This document shows, in pieces, positions 9,821 to 19,600 of a DNA stretch of 39,480 nucleotides. Under the pieces are notes generated by a model. The model was given only the letters and a program-made list of their open reading frames with translations. It was not told the origin of the DNA and did not search any database. The DNA comes from Deltaproteobacteria bacterium. GTDB lineage: Bacteria; Myxococcota_A; UBA796; GCA-2862545. Position 1 is the stretch's first letter; each line of letters starts with the position of its first letter. The stretch covers positions 1 to 39,480 of the forward strand of contig JAFGVK010000207.1 of NCBI GenBank assembly GCA_016938035.1, written 5' to 3'. A program made the position numbers and the translations under genes.

Positions 9821-12800
9821 TCACTCCGGGTCGTTAAGATCCTTGAGGAAGGGCCTGCGGCCGAAATGGCGGGCCATCTCCGGCGACAGGGTGCGGGCGA
9901 ACTCCCGCGCCAGCTCCTGCCCCGCCTGCCGGTGGGCGGCGGCCTCCTCGCCCTCGTGGAGCACCGCCAGCAGGGCGCGGGCCTCTAGCGAGAGCAGCGC
10001 GAAGCCCCTGCTCCCGGCCACCTGCGAGACGTGCCTAGCGCGCATGGTCGCCAGCTCCCGCTTGCCCAGCGCCAGCCACGCGCGGGCCAGGGCGAGCTGC
10101 ACCTGGGTGCGCCGAGGGATCGGCAGCTCCGCCAGGGCGTCCTCCGCCTCGTTGGCGAGGCTCTCTGCGTCCATCGGGACGCTCGACGCCAGCGCGCGGG
10201 ACAACAGGGCCCGGATCAGCGGGCCGTAGCGCTCTGGATCGCGCTTCTGGGCCATCGCCAGCGCCTCGGTGGCCCGTCGCTGGGCCTCCTTGGGGGAGTC
10301 CAGCTCCAGCGCCAACTGGGTGAGGGCGGTGAGCGAGGCGATCATCTCCTCTGGCAGCTTGATCTCCCGCGCGAGCTGGTAGGCCTCCTCCAGCCCCTCC
10401 GCTGCCTCGTCGTAGAGGCCCAGGTCCAGGGCCGCCACGGACATCGCTCGCCTGGCGCCGGTCAGCCCCAGCTTGTAGTCCAGCTCGTGGGCGAGCTTGA
10501 CCGCGGTGTGGGCCCGCAGCCGCGCCTTCAGCGGCTCCCCCTGCCAGGTGAGCAGCTCGGCGATGTTGGCGAGCGCCAGGCAGCGGGGCCGCTTGCGCCG
10601 CAGATCGCGGAAGATCCCCTCCGCCTCCGCCAGCCCGGCGGTCGCGGAGGACAGGTTGCCCCTGGTGGCCTGCGCCGCGGTGAGCGCCAGCAGCAGCTCG
10701 GCTCGCCGCTCGGCCAGCTCCGGCCCCTTCGCCACCTGCAGCCCCTCCTCGGCGAGGCGCTCGCAGTCCTCCAGCCGCCCCTCCGCCCAGGCCAGCGCGG
10801 CCATCACGTGCAGCGCCTCGGTGATGCCCTCTCGGTACTGGTACTTGCGGCTCGCCTCCAGGGCGTGCTCACCGCACAGCCGGCTCTCCCCGTGCTTTCC
10901 CCGCCGTCGGAGCACCACCGCGAGCTCCAGCCGGGAGTCGATCGCCTTGCGGTGATCCTCGCGCTCCTCGTCGAGCTTGAGCACCGCGCGCCACGCCGCC
11001 TCCGCCTCGGGCCACTCGGCGCGGTTGTAGTGGACGCTGGCCCGCACCGCGAGGATGTCCCGCCGATAGCCGTCGAAGTCGTCCCGCGTCATGCTGTCCC
11101 TGGCGTAGTCCTCCATGGTGCTCGCCTTCTCGGTGAGCTCCCAGGCCTCCTGCATCAGCGAGCGGTCCGCGAGCCTGCGGGCGGCCGCAACCAGGTAGCG
11201 GTAGGCGCGGGCGGAGTCGCCCGCCCTGCGGTAGTGCTCCCCCACCACCTCCAGCGCGGCGGGGCTGTGGGTGTAGCGCAGCTCCAGCACCTCGGCGATG
11301 GCCTTGTGGAGGTTGGCGCGCTGCTCCGGGTTCATGTCCCGGTACACCACATCGGCGAATTTGCGGTGGGTGACCGCGTAATGGGTCAGGTTGCCGCTCC
11401 GGCGCTCGCGGATGATCCCCGCCCCCAGCAGGTGGTCGAGGGCCAGCACCAGGTCCTCCTCCTCCCAGTCGATCAGCACGTCGAGGAGCACGTCGAGGTC
11501 CACCTCGCGCCCGCTCACCGACAGCACCTCCAGCACCTTGCGGTCCTTGGCCTTCAGCACCGACAGGCGGGAGCGCATCATCTGCCGTATGCCAGGGGGG
11601 ATGTCCAGGTGCCCGGTGGCCAGCTCGTCCGCGTCCATGGTAAGGCGCCAGGTCAGCTCGTCGCGGACAATCACCCCCTTGGCCATCAGGGTGCGGAGGA
11701 ACTCGGTGACGAAGTAGGCGTTGCCCTCGGTCTCGCGGTGGAGGCGCTTGGCGAGGATGCGGCTGGCGACGGTCTCTCCGACCAGCTCGAACACCATCCG
11801 CTGCAGGTCCTCTCGCGAGAGCACGCCCACCGAGATCTGCACCGGCTCCACCCCCACCCGCTCGTCCTGCCACAGGCGGTCGGCGGTGTCGTTGGCCCTC
11901 GGCCGCAGGGTGAAGGCCATCAGCAGCGGGAGCTGCTCGCGCCCCACCAGGGTGCGGAGGAGGTAGGCGAGCAGGTCCAGCTCGCGGGGGTGGGCGAGGT
12001 GCAGGTCATCGGCGAGCACCACCTGCGGCGAGTGCTCCAGCGCCGCGTGCAGCCCCTCTCTCAGCCCGTCGTGGAGGGCGTTCCTGGTGGGGCCGCTGGG
12101 GGCCACGTCACCCTTGGAGAACAGCTCGATCGCGGCGTTGAGCTCCGGGGGGGCGTTCTCGCCCAGGTCCAGCGAGAGGGCCCGGGCGAAGGTGAGCATG
12201 GTCGAGTACACCGGCGAGGTGTTGTCGAAGGTGAGGCTGTGGAGCGGGAAACCGAGCTCTCTGGCCCTGTCCGCCGCCACCTCCAGCAGGCGCGACTTGC
12301 CCGAGCCGTCGTCGCCCTCCAGCACGATCAGCCCCGCCTCCCTGCGGGTGAGGGCCGCGATCTTGTCGGTGATGACCTCCATCTCGAGGGTGCGCCCCAG
12401 CAGGTGCGGCTCCCACTCCGCCACTGGAGACGGGGCGCGCGCCGGCTGGTCGTGGGCCTCCAGCCGGTAGAGGATCTCCTGCGCCGACTGGTAGCGGTCC
12501 CTGGGGGCCTTCTGGAGCAGGCGCCGGCAGATCTCGTCGAGGTGGGCGGGGATGTCCCGGTTGACGGCGCGGGGGGCCGGCGCGGGGCGGTCGCGGTGCA
12601 GCTCCAGGTAGCCGGCCATGTCCTTGGCCACGAAGGGGCGCTTGCCGGTGAGCGCCGCGAAGAGGATAACGCCCAGGGAGTAGAGGTCGGACCGGTGGTC
12701 GATCGCCTCGCCTGAGATCTGCTCCGGCGAGGCGTAGGCCCAGGTGCCGACCAGGGTGGTGCTCTTGTGGGGATCGCGGGAGGGGTCCAGGTCCTTGACG

Positions 12801-13321
12801 ATGCCGAAGTCGGACAGCTTGCAGGTGCCGTCTCGGTCGATGAGCACGTTCGAGGGCTTGAGGTCCCGGTGGACGAAGCCCCACCGGTGGATCGCCGACA
12901 GCGCCCGCGAGAGGTCGATCAGCACCTCCTCCACTCGCTTCCAGCGCTTCGCGGGGTCCCAGGTGCGGAACGAGCGGATCAGGGTGTGGAGGTCTGGCCC
13001 GTCGACGTACTCCATGGCGAAATACGGGTGCCCGAACAGGTCGCCGTAGGACTCGACCCGCACCACGTTGGGGTGGTGGATGCGTGAGAGCGCGTGGAAC
13101 TCCCGGCGGAAGCGCACCATCCCGGTCTTGAACCGGTTCTCACGCAGCACCTTGAGGGCGACCAGCTCTCCGGAGGGGCTGCGGGCGAGGAGCACGCGCG
13201 CCATCCCACCGCTCCCGATCTCCCGCAGGAAGATGTACGAGCCGATGCGGGCGTGGGGCTGCAGGAGCACCCCCCCCATCTCGATGGGCCCTTCCGTGCG
13301 CTTTCGGGACATTGGATTCAT
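9821..13321 (-). CDS. Ser/Thr kinase-STAND NTPase-TPR protein A
   Basis: The 1166-residue product has a complete N-terminal protein kinase domain (about 28-290). It shows GSGGMA at 36-41, ATP-binding Lys57, HRDLKPSN at 151-158, DFG 171-173 and SPE 198-200. A second NTPase domain follows, with an intact Walker A (GDDGSGKS, Lys342) and Walker B (VVLADD, Asp438-439), as in STAND/AAA_16 proteins. The C-terminal half is helical with TPR-like repeats and ends RTLSPEMARHFGRRPFL. All key residues of both catalytic centres are present, making this the best-preserved of the three paralogues. No membrane segment is seen. The start ATG follows GGTGAG. It lies 34 bp downstream of protein B and is probably the last gene of the operon. 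Substrate and trigger are unknown. Confidence 0.93.
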   Translation of the reverse strand: MNPMSRKRTEGPIEMGGVLLQPHARIGSYIFLREIGSGGMARVLLARSPSGELVALKVLRENRFKTGMVRFRREFHALSRIHHPNVVRVESYGDLFGHPYFAMEYVDGPDLHTLIRSFRTWDPAKRWKRVEEVLIDLSRALSAIHRWGFVHRDLKPSNVLIDRDGTCKLSDFGIVKDLDPSRDPHKSTTLVGTWAYASPEQISGEAIDHRSDLYSLGVILFAALTGKRPFVAKDMAGYLELHRDRPAPAPRAVNRDIPAHLDEICRRLLQKAPRDRYQSAQEILYRLEAHDQPARAPSPVAEWEPHLLGRTLEMEVITDKIAALTRREAGLIVLEGDDGSGKSRLLEVAADRARELGFPLHSLTFDNTSPVYSTMLTFARALSLDLGENAPPELNAAIELFSKGDVAPSGPTRNALHDGLREGLHAALEHSPQVVLADDLHLAHPRELDLLAYLLRTLVGREQLPLLMAFTLRPRANDTADRLWQDERVGVEPVQISVGVLSREDLQRMVFELVGETVASRILAKRLHRETEGNAYFVTEFLRTLMAKGVIVRDELTWRLTMDADELATGHLDIPPGIRQMMRSRLSVLKAKDRKVLEVLSVSGREVDLDVLLDVLIDWEEEDLVLALDHLLGAGIIRERRSGNLTHYAVTHRKFADVVYRDMNPEQRANLHKAIAEVLELRYTHSPAALEVVGEHYRRAGDSARAYRYLVAAARRLADRSLMQEAWELTEKASTMEDYARDSMTRDDFDGYRRDILAVRASVHYNRAEWPEAEAAWRAVLKLDEEREDHRKAIDSRLELAVVLRRRGKHGESRLCGEHALEASRKYQYREGITEALHVMAALAWAEGRLEDCERLAEEGLQVAKGPELAERRAELLLALTAAQATRGNLSSATAGLAEAEGIFRDLRRKRPRCLALANIAELLTWQGEPLKARLRAHTAVKLAHELDYKLGLTGARRAMSVAALDLGLYDEAAEGLEEAYQLAREIKLPEEMIASLTALTQLALELDSPKEAQRRATEALAMAQKRDPERYGPLIRALLSRALASSVPMDAESLANEAEDALAELPIPRRTQVQLALARAWLALGKRELATMRARHVSQVAGSRGFALLSLEARALLAVLHEGEEAAAHRQAGQELAREFARTLSPEMARHFGRRPFLKDLNDPE

Positions 13322-13355
13322 GACTCACCCAGGCTGTGCGACCTCGGGGGGGAGT

Positions 13356-16300
13356 CTACCGGATCTTGTCCAGCGCTGCCCGGATGTGCGGTCTTTCCTT
13401 GAAACGCGCCTCGACCTCCTCCGGCATCACCTTCGCGATGGCGCGCGCGAGCTGCCCTATCGCCTGGACCACCCGCGGGTCGGGCACCGCGAGGTACAGG
13501 GTGACCAGCGCCTCCAGCCTGTGCCCGTGCGCCTCCTCGTTTCCCAGCAGCTTCAGGGCCCGCTTGATGGCGTCGCGCGCCGAGTCGGGGTCCTGAGCCA
13601 GGAGCAGGGCGCGGGCCGCGGTGTGGTAGAGCTCCGCCGCCTCGATCGGCGAGACAGCGCGCTGGCGCACCACCGCCCAGCGGGCCAGCTCGCGGGCGTG
13701 GACCGGGTGGGCTTGGGCGAGGGTCCAGGCCTCGATCGCCGCCCGCTGCCCCTTGGGGTCGGTGAGGGGCTCGTCGGGGAGGTCATCCACCGCGGGGAGC
13801 GCGGCGAGCGCCTCCTCCAGCCGTCCGAGCTGGCAGAGGGTCCGCGCGATCAGGAGCGAGGCGCGCCAGTCGCGGCCCTCGACCCGCCACGCGAGCGCGC
13901 TCTGGGTCACCAGCTGCGCGCCCTCCGTGTCGCCCGAACGGAGGAGCAGCGCGCCCTGCAGGGCCATCACCATCGCCAGGGGCTCGGAGATCTCGCGCTC
14001 GTGGAGCAGGTCGAGCACGGTCTCCGCGCGGGACACGCCCTTGGCGTAGCGGCCCCGGATCAGGTCCAGGCGCAGGGTGATCGCCAGGGACTCCGAGAGG
14101 ATCACGGCGCTGTCGAGGGACTCGCCGAGGGATCTGGCACGCACCAGGTAGCGGTCGGCGTCGCCGAGCTGGCCCCTGGCCAGGCTGAGGCGGGCGAGGC
14201 CCAGGGTGGCGTGGGCCTCGCCCTCGACCGACCCGATCGAGGTGGAGCGGTCGAGCACGCTCTTCCAGAGGGGCGCGGCTAGGTCCAGCTCGCCCCGGTG
14301 GAGGCGGAGCTCCCCCAGCGCTCTGGTGGCCGGGTCCCACTCGGGGGCGCCTGGCTCCAGGTAGTCCGTGCTCTCCACCAGCACGGCGAGGGCACCGTCG
14401 CGGTCGCCCTCCGCGTGGAGGGTCTGGCCCAGGGCAGCCAGGGCCCTGCCGAGGGTGACTGTGTCGCCCTCTACCCGCGCCAGGGACTCTGCCGCCTGCA
14501 GGAAGGGGAGCGCCTCCTCGTGCTTGCCCCGCTCCGCGAGGGCCTCGCCGCGCAGGAGGAACAGCCACAGGCGGGCGGTGTCTGGCTGCGGCGACGCCTC
14601 AAGGGCCTCGGGCACCGGGCAGAGCGCGGTGGCGCGCTCCAAGAATTCCGCTGCCTGGATCGACTCCCTGGCCCGCAGCGCCCGCTTGGCCGCCTGCAGG
14701 TAGATGGGCCAGGCCTGGTCTGGCTGCCCGGCCAGCACCAGGTGGTGTGCCACCTCGGGGTTGGTCTGGCGCCTGCGCCTCCCCCCCAGGGTGAGGGCGA
14801 TCCGCTGGTGGACCTCCCTGGTGAGCGCCGGGTCCAGGTGCTCCCGCAGCACCATCCCCACCGAGGGGTTGGAGAGCACGCAGCGCTCGCTCTCGTCCCC
14901 CTCCGCGTGCACGCAGCCCACCGCGGCGAGCTCGTCGAACAGGCCGCGGTCGTCCTCGCCCAGCCCGGCGCAGAGCAGCAGGGTGTCCGCAGGCGCCGCC
15001 CGGTCGAGGAGCACGAGCGCGGTGAGCAGGTCGAGGGCGTCGGCGCTGAGCCCCGCCAGGTCCTCCTGCACCGCTCGGCGCAGCGCCTCGGGCACGGGGA
15101 GGGGGCTGGTGCGGAACACCGCCAGGGGCCGCCCCGCCCGCAGGCTGTCGCCCTGTCGGGAGAGCCATCCCCGCTCCTCCAGGGCCTGGACGTGCTGGAC
15201 GACGAGCCCTGGCAGGCCGCCGAGCTCCTCGTCCAGGCGCTTGTCGAGCACCGGCGCCACCCCGCCGACCACCCCCAGGTCGCGCACCATCCGCAGGATC
15301 GCCTCGCGGGGGAGCGGCTCCAGGTCCTCGATGTCGGCGGGCAGATCGGTGAGCAGCCCGCTGGCGAGCGCCTCGACGTGCCCCTCCAGGGCCGCCGCGC
15401 TGAACACGAGCAGGACCGGCGTGCCGCGCAGGGTCACCTCGTCGCGGATCAGGCGCGCGAGCAGCTCGGACTGCTCAGGCGAGGCCTGGTCGAGGTCGTC
15501 CACCATCAGCACCAGGGGCGCGGCCCGCGCGGCGCTGGCGAGGGCAGCCAGGTGCTCCTCCGCGGGCCGAGGCTTGTCGGGGATCCCCACCGCGCGCGCC
15601 AGGGCGCGGAGCAGGTCCGTCTCTACCCCGCGGGCGAGCGCCCCCCGCAGGTCGCGGGCCTTGGCCGCCTGCGCGAGGGCCTGGAGGGTGTGGGTCCTCC
15701 CGGTGTTGGCGCGGCCGACAATCCCTACGACGCCGCCCTCGCCGCTGTGGAGCCTGCTCAGGCGCGCCGCCCACCGGGCGAGCAGCTCGTCGCGCCCCCG
15801 GAGGGGGAGGCTCCCCACCTCCTCGGGGTGGGCGAGGGCGTCGAGCACCGCCTTGGCGGAGGGGAAGCGCTGCGGAGGATCCTTGAGCAGCAGGCGCTGG
15901 CAGACCACCTCCAGCGGGCGCGGCACCTCGTGGTCTACCTCGCTGGGCGCCCTGGGCACCTCGGTGAGGTGCCTCGCCAGGTAGCCCGCCACAGAGCTGG
16001 CCTCGATCGGGCGGCGCAGGGTGAGCATCATGTAGAGCACCGCGCCCAGGGCGTACAGGTCGGCCCGGTGGTCTAGCTCGTCGCCGGCGATCTGCTCGGG
16101 GGCCATAAAGGCGACCGTGCCCACCAGGCGCCCCGCCACGGTGAGCTGCGTGCCCATCGCGTGAGGATCCTTCACCACCCCGAAGTCGGTGATCTTGGCC
16201 ACGCCATCTCTGGTGATCAGCACGTTGTTAGGCTTCAGATCGCGGTGGATCAGCCCGTGGTCGTGGACGTACTGCAGGCCAGCGCACAGGCCGCGGAAGA

Positions 16301-16670
16301 TCAGCTCCACCTGCCGGAAGGTGCGGGTGGAGGGGTCCTGCTTCCAGCCCTCGATCAGGCTCATCAGGTCCTGACCGTCGACGTACTCCAGCGCCAGCCA
16401 GGGGTAGGGGCCGAAGGTCCCAGCCTCCCAGACCTTGACCACGTTGGGGTGGTTCATGCGCTGGAGCGCCCCGAATTCACGGGAGAAGCGCTTGAAATCC
16501 TCAGTGTCGAGGCTGGCAGGGTGCAGCACCTTCAGGGCGACCTGGAAGCCGTCCGCTCGCGCTGCGAGGTAGACGACCGCCTTGCCTCCTGATCCGAGGG
16601 TGCTGACGATGGTGTAGGGGCCGACCTGGTCCCCCTGGCGGGGGGCGCGACCCGGTTGAGAGGGCAACAT
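13356..16670 (-). CDS. Ser/Thr kinase-NTPase-TPR protein B with altered Walker A
   Basis: The 1104-residue product has a kinase domain with GSGGKA (26-31), Lys47, HRDLKPNN (142-149), DFG (162-164) and APE (190-192), all intact. The NTPase domain that follows reads GRANTGRT, so the Walker A Lys is Arg325 (codon AGG). The Walker B Asp pair remains (VLMVDD, Asp391-392). Loss of that Lys usually cripples nucleotide binding or hydrolysis, so this module may be a regulatory or dead NTPase. The rest is a TPR-like solenoid ending PEEVEARFKERPHIRAAL. It starts 15 bp after the stop of protein C with only a weak ribosome-binding site (TAGAG). It is clearly paralogous to A and C. Confidence 0.92.
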   Translation of the reverse strand: MLPSQPGRAPRQGDQVGPYTIVSTLGSGGKAVVYLAARADGFQVALKVLHPASLDTEDFKRFSREFGALQRMNHPNVVKVWEAGTFGPYPWLALEYVDGQDLMSLIEGWKQDPSTRTFRQVELIFRGLCAGLQYVHDHGLIHRDLKPNNVLITRDGVAKITDFGVVKDPHAMGTQLTVAGRLVGTVAFMAPEQIAGDELDHRADLYALGAVLYMMLTLRRPIEASSVAGYLARHLTEVPRAPSEVDHEVPRPLEVVCQRLLLKDPPQRFPSAKAVLDALAHPEEVGSLPLRGRDELLARWAARLSRLHSGEGGVVGIVGRANTGRTHTLQALAQAAKARDLRGALARGVETDLLRALARAVGIPDKPRPAEEHLAALASAARAAPLVLMVDDLDQASPEQSELLARLIRDEVTLRGTPVLLVFSAAALEGHVEALASGLLTDLPADIEDLEPLPREAILRMVRDLGVVGGVAPVLDKRLDEELGGLPGLVVQHVQALEERGWLSRQGDSLRAGRPLAVFRTSPLPVPEALRRAVQEDLAGLSADALDLLTALVLLDRAAPADTLLLCAGLGEDDRGLFDELAAVGCVHAEGDESERCVLSNPSVGMVLREHLDPALTREVHQRIALTLGGRRRRQTNPEVAHHLVLAGQPDQAWPIYLQAAKRALRARESIQAAEFLERATALCPVPEALEASPQPDTARLWLFLLRGEALAERGKHEEALPFLQAAESLARVEGDTVTLGRALAALGQTLHAEGDRDGALAVLVESTDYLEPGAPEWDPATRALGELRLHRGELDLAAPLWKSVLDRSTSIGSVEGEAHATLGLARLSLARGQLGDADRYLVRARSLGESLDSAVILSESLAITLRLDLIRGRYAKGVSRAETVLDLLHEREISEPLAMVMALQGALLLRSGDTEGAQLVTQSALAWRVEGRDWRASLLIARTLCQLGRLEEALAALPAVDDLPDEPLTDPKGQRAAIEAWTLAQAHPVHARELARWAVVRQRAVSPIEAAELYHTAARALLLAQDPDSARDAIKRALKLLGNEEAHGHRLEALVTLYLAVPDPRVVQAIGQLARAIAKVMPEEVEARFKERPHIRAALDKIR

Positions 16671-16685
16671 GCGGTGAACTCTAGC

Positions 16686-19600
16686 TCAGGTCGCGCTCGC
16701 TGTGGAGCGGATTTCCCTGGCCCCCCACCCGCGGGCGAGGAACCTGGTCGCGTCCTCGCGCGGGAGGTTGGCGGACAGGGAGCGGGAGAGGGAGCGCGCG
16801 AACCGGCTGTGGTGGGCGATGTCCTCGTCGCTGTCGACGACCTGGAGCAGCTCCTGGTGGGCGAGGAGGAGGTAGAAGCGGAAGGCGTTGGTGGAGGCGG
16901 TCTCGCTGGCGCGGGTGAGCAGCCGCCTGGCCTCGTCGGGGCGCCCCAGCATCCTGGCGGCGCGCCCCCGGGCGAGGTCGGCCTTGACCCGTGAGTGGGG
17001 CCAGTGGCGGGTGTCCGTGTGGCCCTGGGCCATCACCGCCAGCCCCTCGTCCTTTCGCCCCAGGGCGGCGAGCGCTTGGGCGTGCCAGGCTTGGGCCTGG
17101 GTCAGGGTGCCCTCGGTGTCGTGCTCCTCCAGCAGCGGCAGCAGCTCGCGCACCCGCTGGAGCGCGTCGCGGGCCTTGTTGGCCACCAGGGCCACCTGGA
17201 CCATCGCGGTGAGGGACTGGATGATGTCATCGGCCACCCCCAGCGCCCTGGCGATGCGCAGCGCCTCGCGGGCGTTGGAGGCGGCCTCAGGGAGGCGGTC
17301 CAGCTCCTGCAGCACCATCGCCCGGTGGGTGAGCCCCATGGCGATGCCCAGCGGGTGCTGCACCTCGCGGGCCTTGGAGATGGTGCGCTCAGCGAGCTCC
17401 TGGGCGGCCTTGAGCTGCCCGGTGGCCAGGTGCAGCTCCGACAGGTTCATCCACGCCACCGAGAGCGGCGCGAGCATGCCGAGCTGCTCGAAGATCTGGG
17501 CCGATCCCGTCAGGTTGAGGCGCGCGTCCTGGGTCCGCCCCTGACAGATCGCCAGGATCCCCAGCCCGTTGAGGCCGAAGCCCTTGGCGCGGGTGTCGCC
17601 GACCTCCTCGGCGCGGGTGAGGGCGGCGGTCCAGAATTCCTCCGCGCCCGCCAGGTCGCCCCTGGCCCACCGCACGCCCCCCAGGTGATAGAGGGGCATG
17701 GGCATCAGCTTGAGGTCCCCCGCGTCCTGAGCCCTGCGGAGCGCGAGGTGGAGCAGGGGCTCGGCCTGGTCGAGCAGCCCCTGGTTGCGGAGCTGGGAGC
17801 CCAGCTCGCGCGCAGCGCGGGACTGGAGCCGCGCGTCGCCGATCTTCTCGGCGATCTGTTGGGCCTCCTCGGCCGCCTCTAGCGCGTCCTGCACCCTGCC
17901 CAAGGAGTAGAAGGCCTTGGCGCGGGCCAGGTGGACCTCTGCGAGCTGTCGGTCCGCCTCGTCGAGCTGGAGCATCACCCGCGCCTCTGGCTCCAGGCGC
18001 AGCGCCCGCTCCAGGAAGACGAGGGACTCCTCAAAGAGCGAGGACTTGAGGTGCCTGTGCCCGGTCTTGGCCAGGTAGCCGTAGGCCTTCACCGCGAGCC
18101 CGGCGTGCTCGAAATGGTAGGCCAGCTCCTCGAAGACCTCGGCGGGGGCCCGCCGGTGGTGCGACTCCAGCGCCTCCCCCAGCCGCCGGTGGGCGGCGCG
18201 GCGGCTGTCGTCGCTCACCCCGGAGAGCAGCACCTCGCGGAACAGGTGGCGGGTGACGTCGACCTTCTCCACCTCTCCTACCCTGCTCTCTACCGCGATC
18301 CCCGCCTCGACCAGCTCGTCGAGGGAGTCCATCGCCACCTCCTCCTCGCAGGGGGCCGCGTCGAGGAGCACGTCGAGCTCCACCGAGCGGCGGGCCACCC
18401 CAAGGGTCTTGCCCAGGGAGCGCGCCGAGGGCGAGAGGGGCCTCACCCACCGCTCCAGCGACTGCCTGAGCGACGCGGGCAGGGGGAGCGGCGCGGTGGC
18501 CACCTGCCGGGCGTCCAGCGCCAGCCGGAAGTGGGCGCCGTCCTGCACCAGCACCCCCTCCTGGTGGAGGGCGCGGAGCATCTCAGAGAGGATCGCGGGG
18601 TTGCCCTCGCTCTCCTGGTGGAGGCGCGCCGCGAGGGCGGCGGCGGCCTGGGTGTGGGGAAGCATCGCCAGCAGCAGCTCCTCCACCTGCGAGTCCACCA
18701 GCGCCTCTAGGCGCAGGCGGTGGACCCTGGGGGAGATCGGGAGCTTGGGGGCGGGGGAGCGCCCCGCCGCGTCAGAGGACTGGCGGGCGAAGAAGAAGAC
18801 CACCGGCTTGTCGTCCACCTCGTGGGTGGTGTGGACGAGGTACTCGATCAGCTCCAGGGTAGCGGGGTCCGCGTACTCCAGCTCGTCGAGCAGCACCGCG
18901 CAGGGGGCGGCTTGGACGAGCAGATCGCGGAAGGCCACCACCATGGGGTAGCGCTCCTGGTAGGCGCCTGTCTCCCCAGTGCCCACCCGCAGGGCGGCCG
19001 GCAGCTCCTCACCCACCAGGGCGCGGGCGATCTGGAGGAAGGGACCGTAGGGCCGGTCGTTGGGGCGGCACCGGCTCCTCGCCACGGGGAGGCCCATCCG
19101 CTGTGCGTCGACCTCGGCCAGGGTGAGCAGGCGGGACTTCCCCGAGCCCTCCTCGCCGGTGAGGAGCACCGTGCCCGCGTGACCGTGGTTCAGGGCGCTG
19201 TGGAGCGTCGCCTGCATCCTCGCCCGCTGGATGGTTCGCCCCACGGTGGCAGGGGGCCAGAGCAGCGCCTCCTCCACGCTCTGGGCGTCGCCCAGCACGT
19301 GGAGCAGGTGGTGGGCCGAGGCGTAGCGCCGGTTGGGGTCCTTGGCGAGCAGCCGCTGGCAGATCGCGTCGAGGTGCTGGGGGACGAGCGGGTTCACCTG
19401 GCGCACAGGCACCGGCACCGCGTGCAGGTGCTTCTCCATCAGCCCCTGGAGGGTGCGCGCCCTGAACGGGGCCTCGCCCGTCAGCATGAAGTAGAGCACC
19501 GCGCCCAGCGAGTAGAGGTCCGCCCGCGCGTCCACGCTCTCGCCGCGCACCTGCTCGGGCGCCATGTAGGCCACCGTGCCGATGACCTCCCCCACCATGG

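Noticed and set aside
10031..12715. 894-codon plus-strand ORF antisense to kinase A
   Set aside because: It has repetitive Gln/Leu/Gly/Arg composition typical of the shadow frame of a GC-rich gene; kinase A on the other strand has full domain support.
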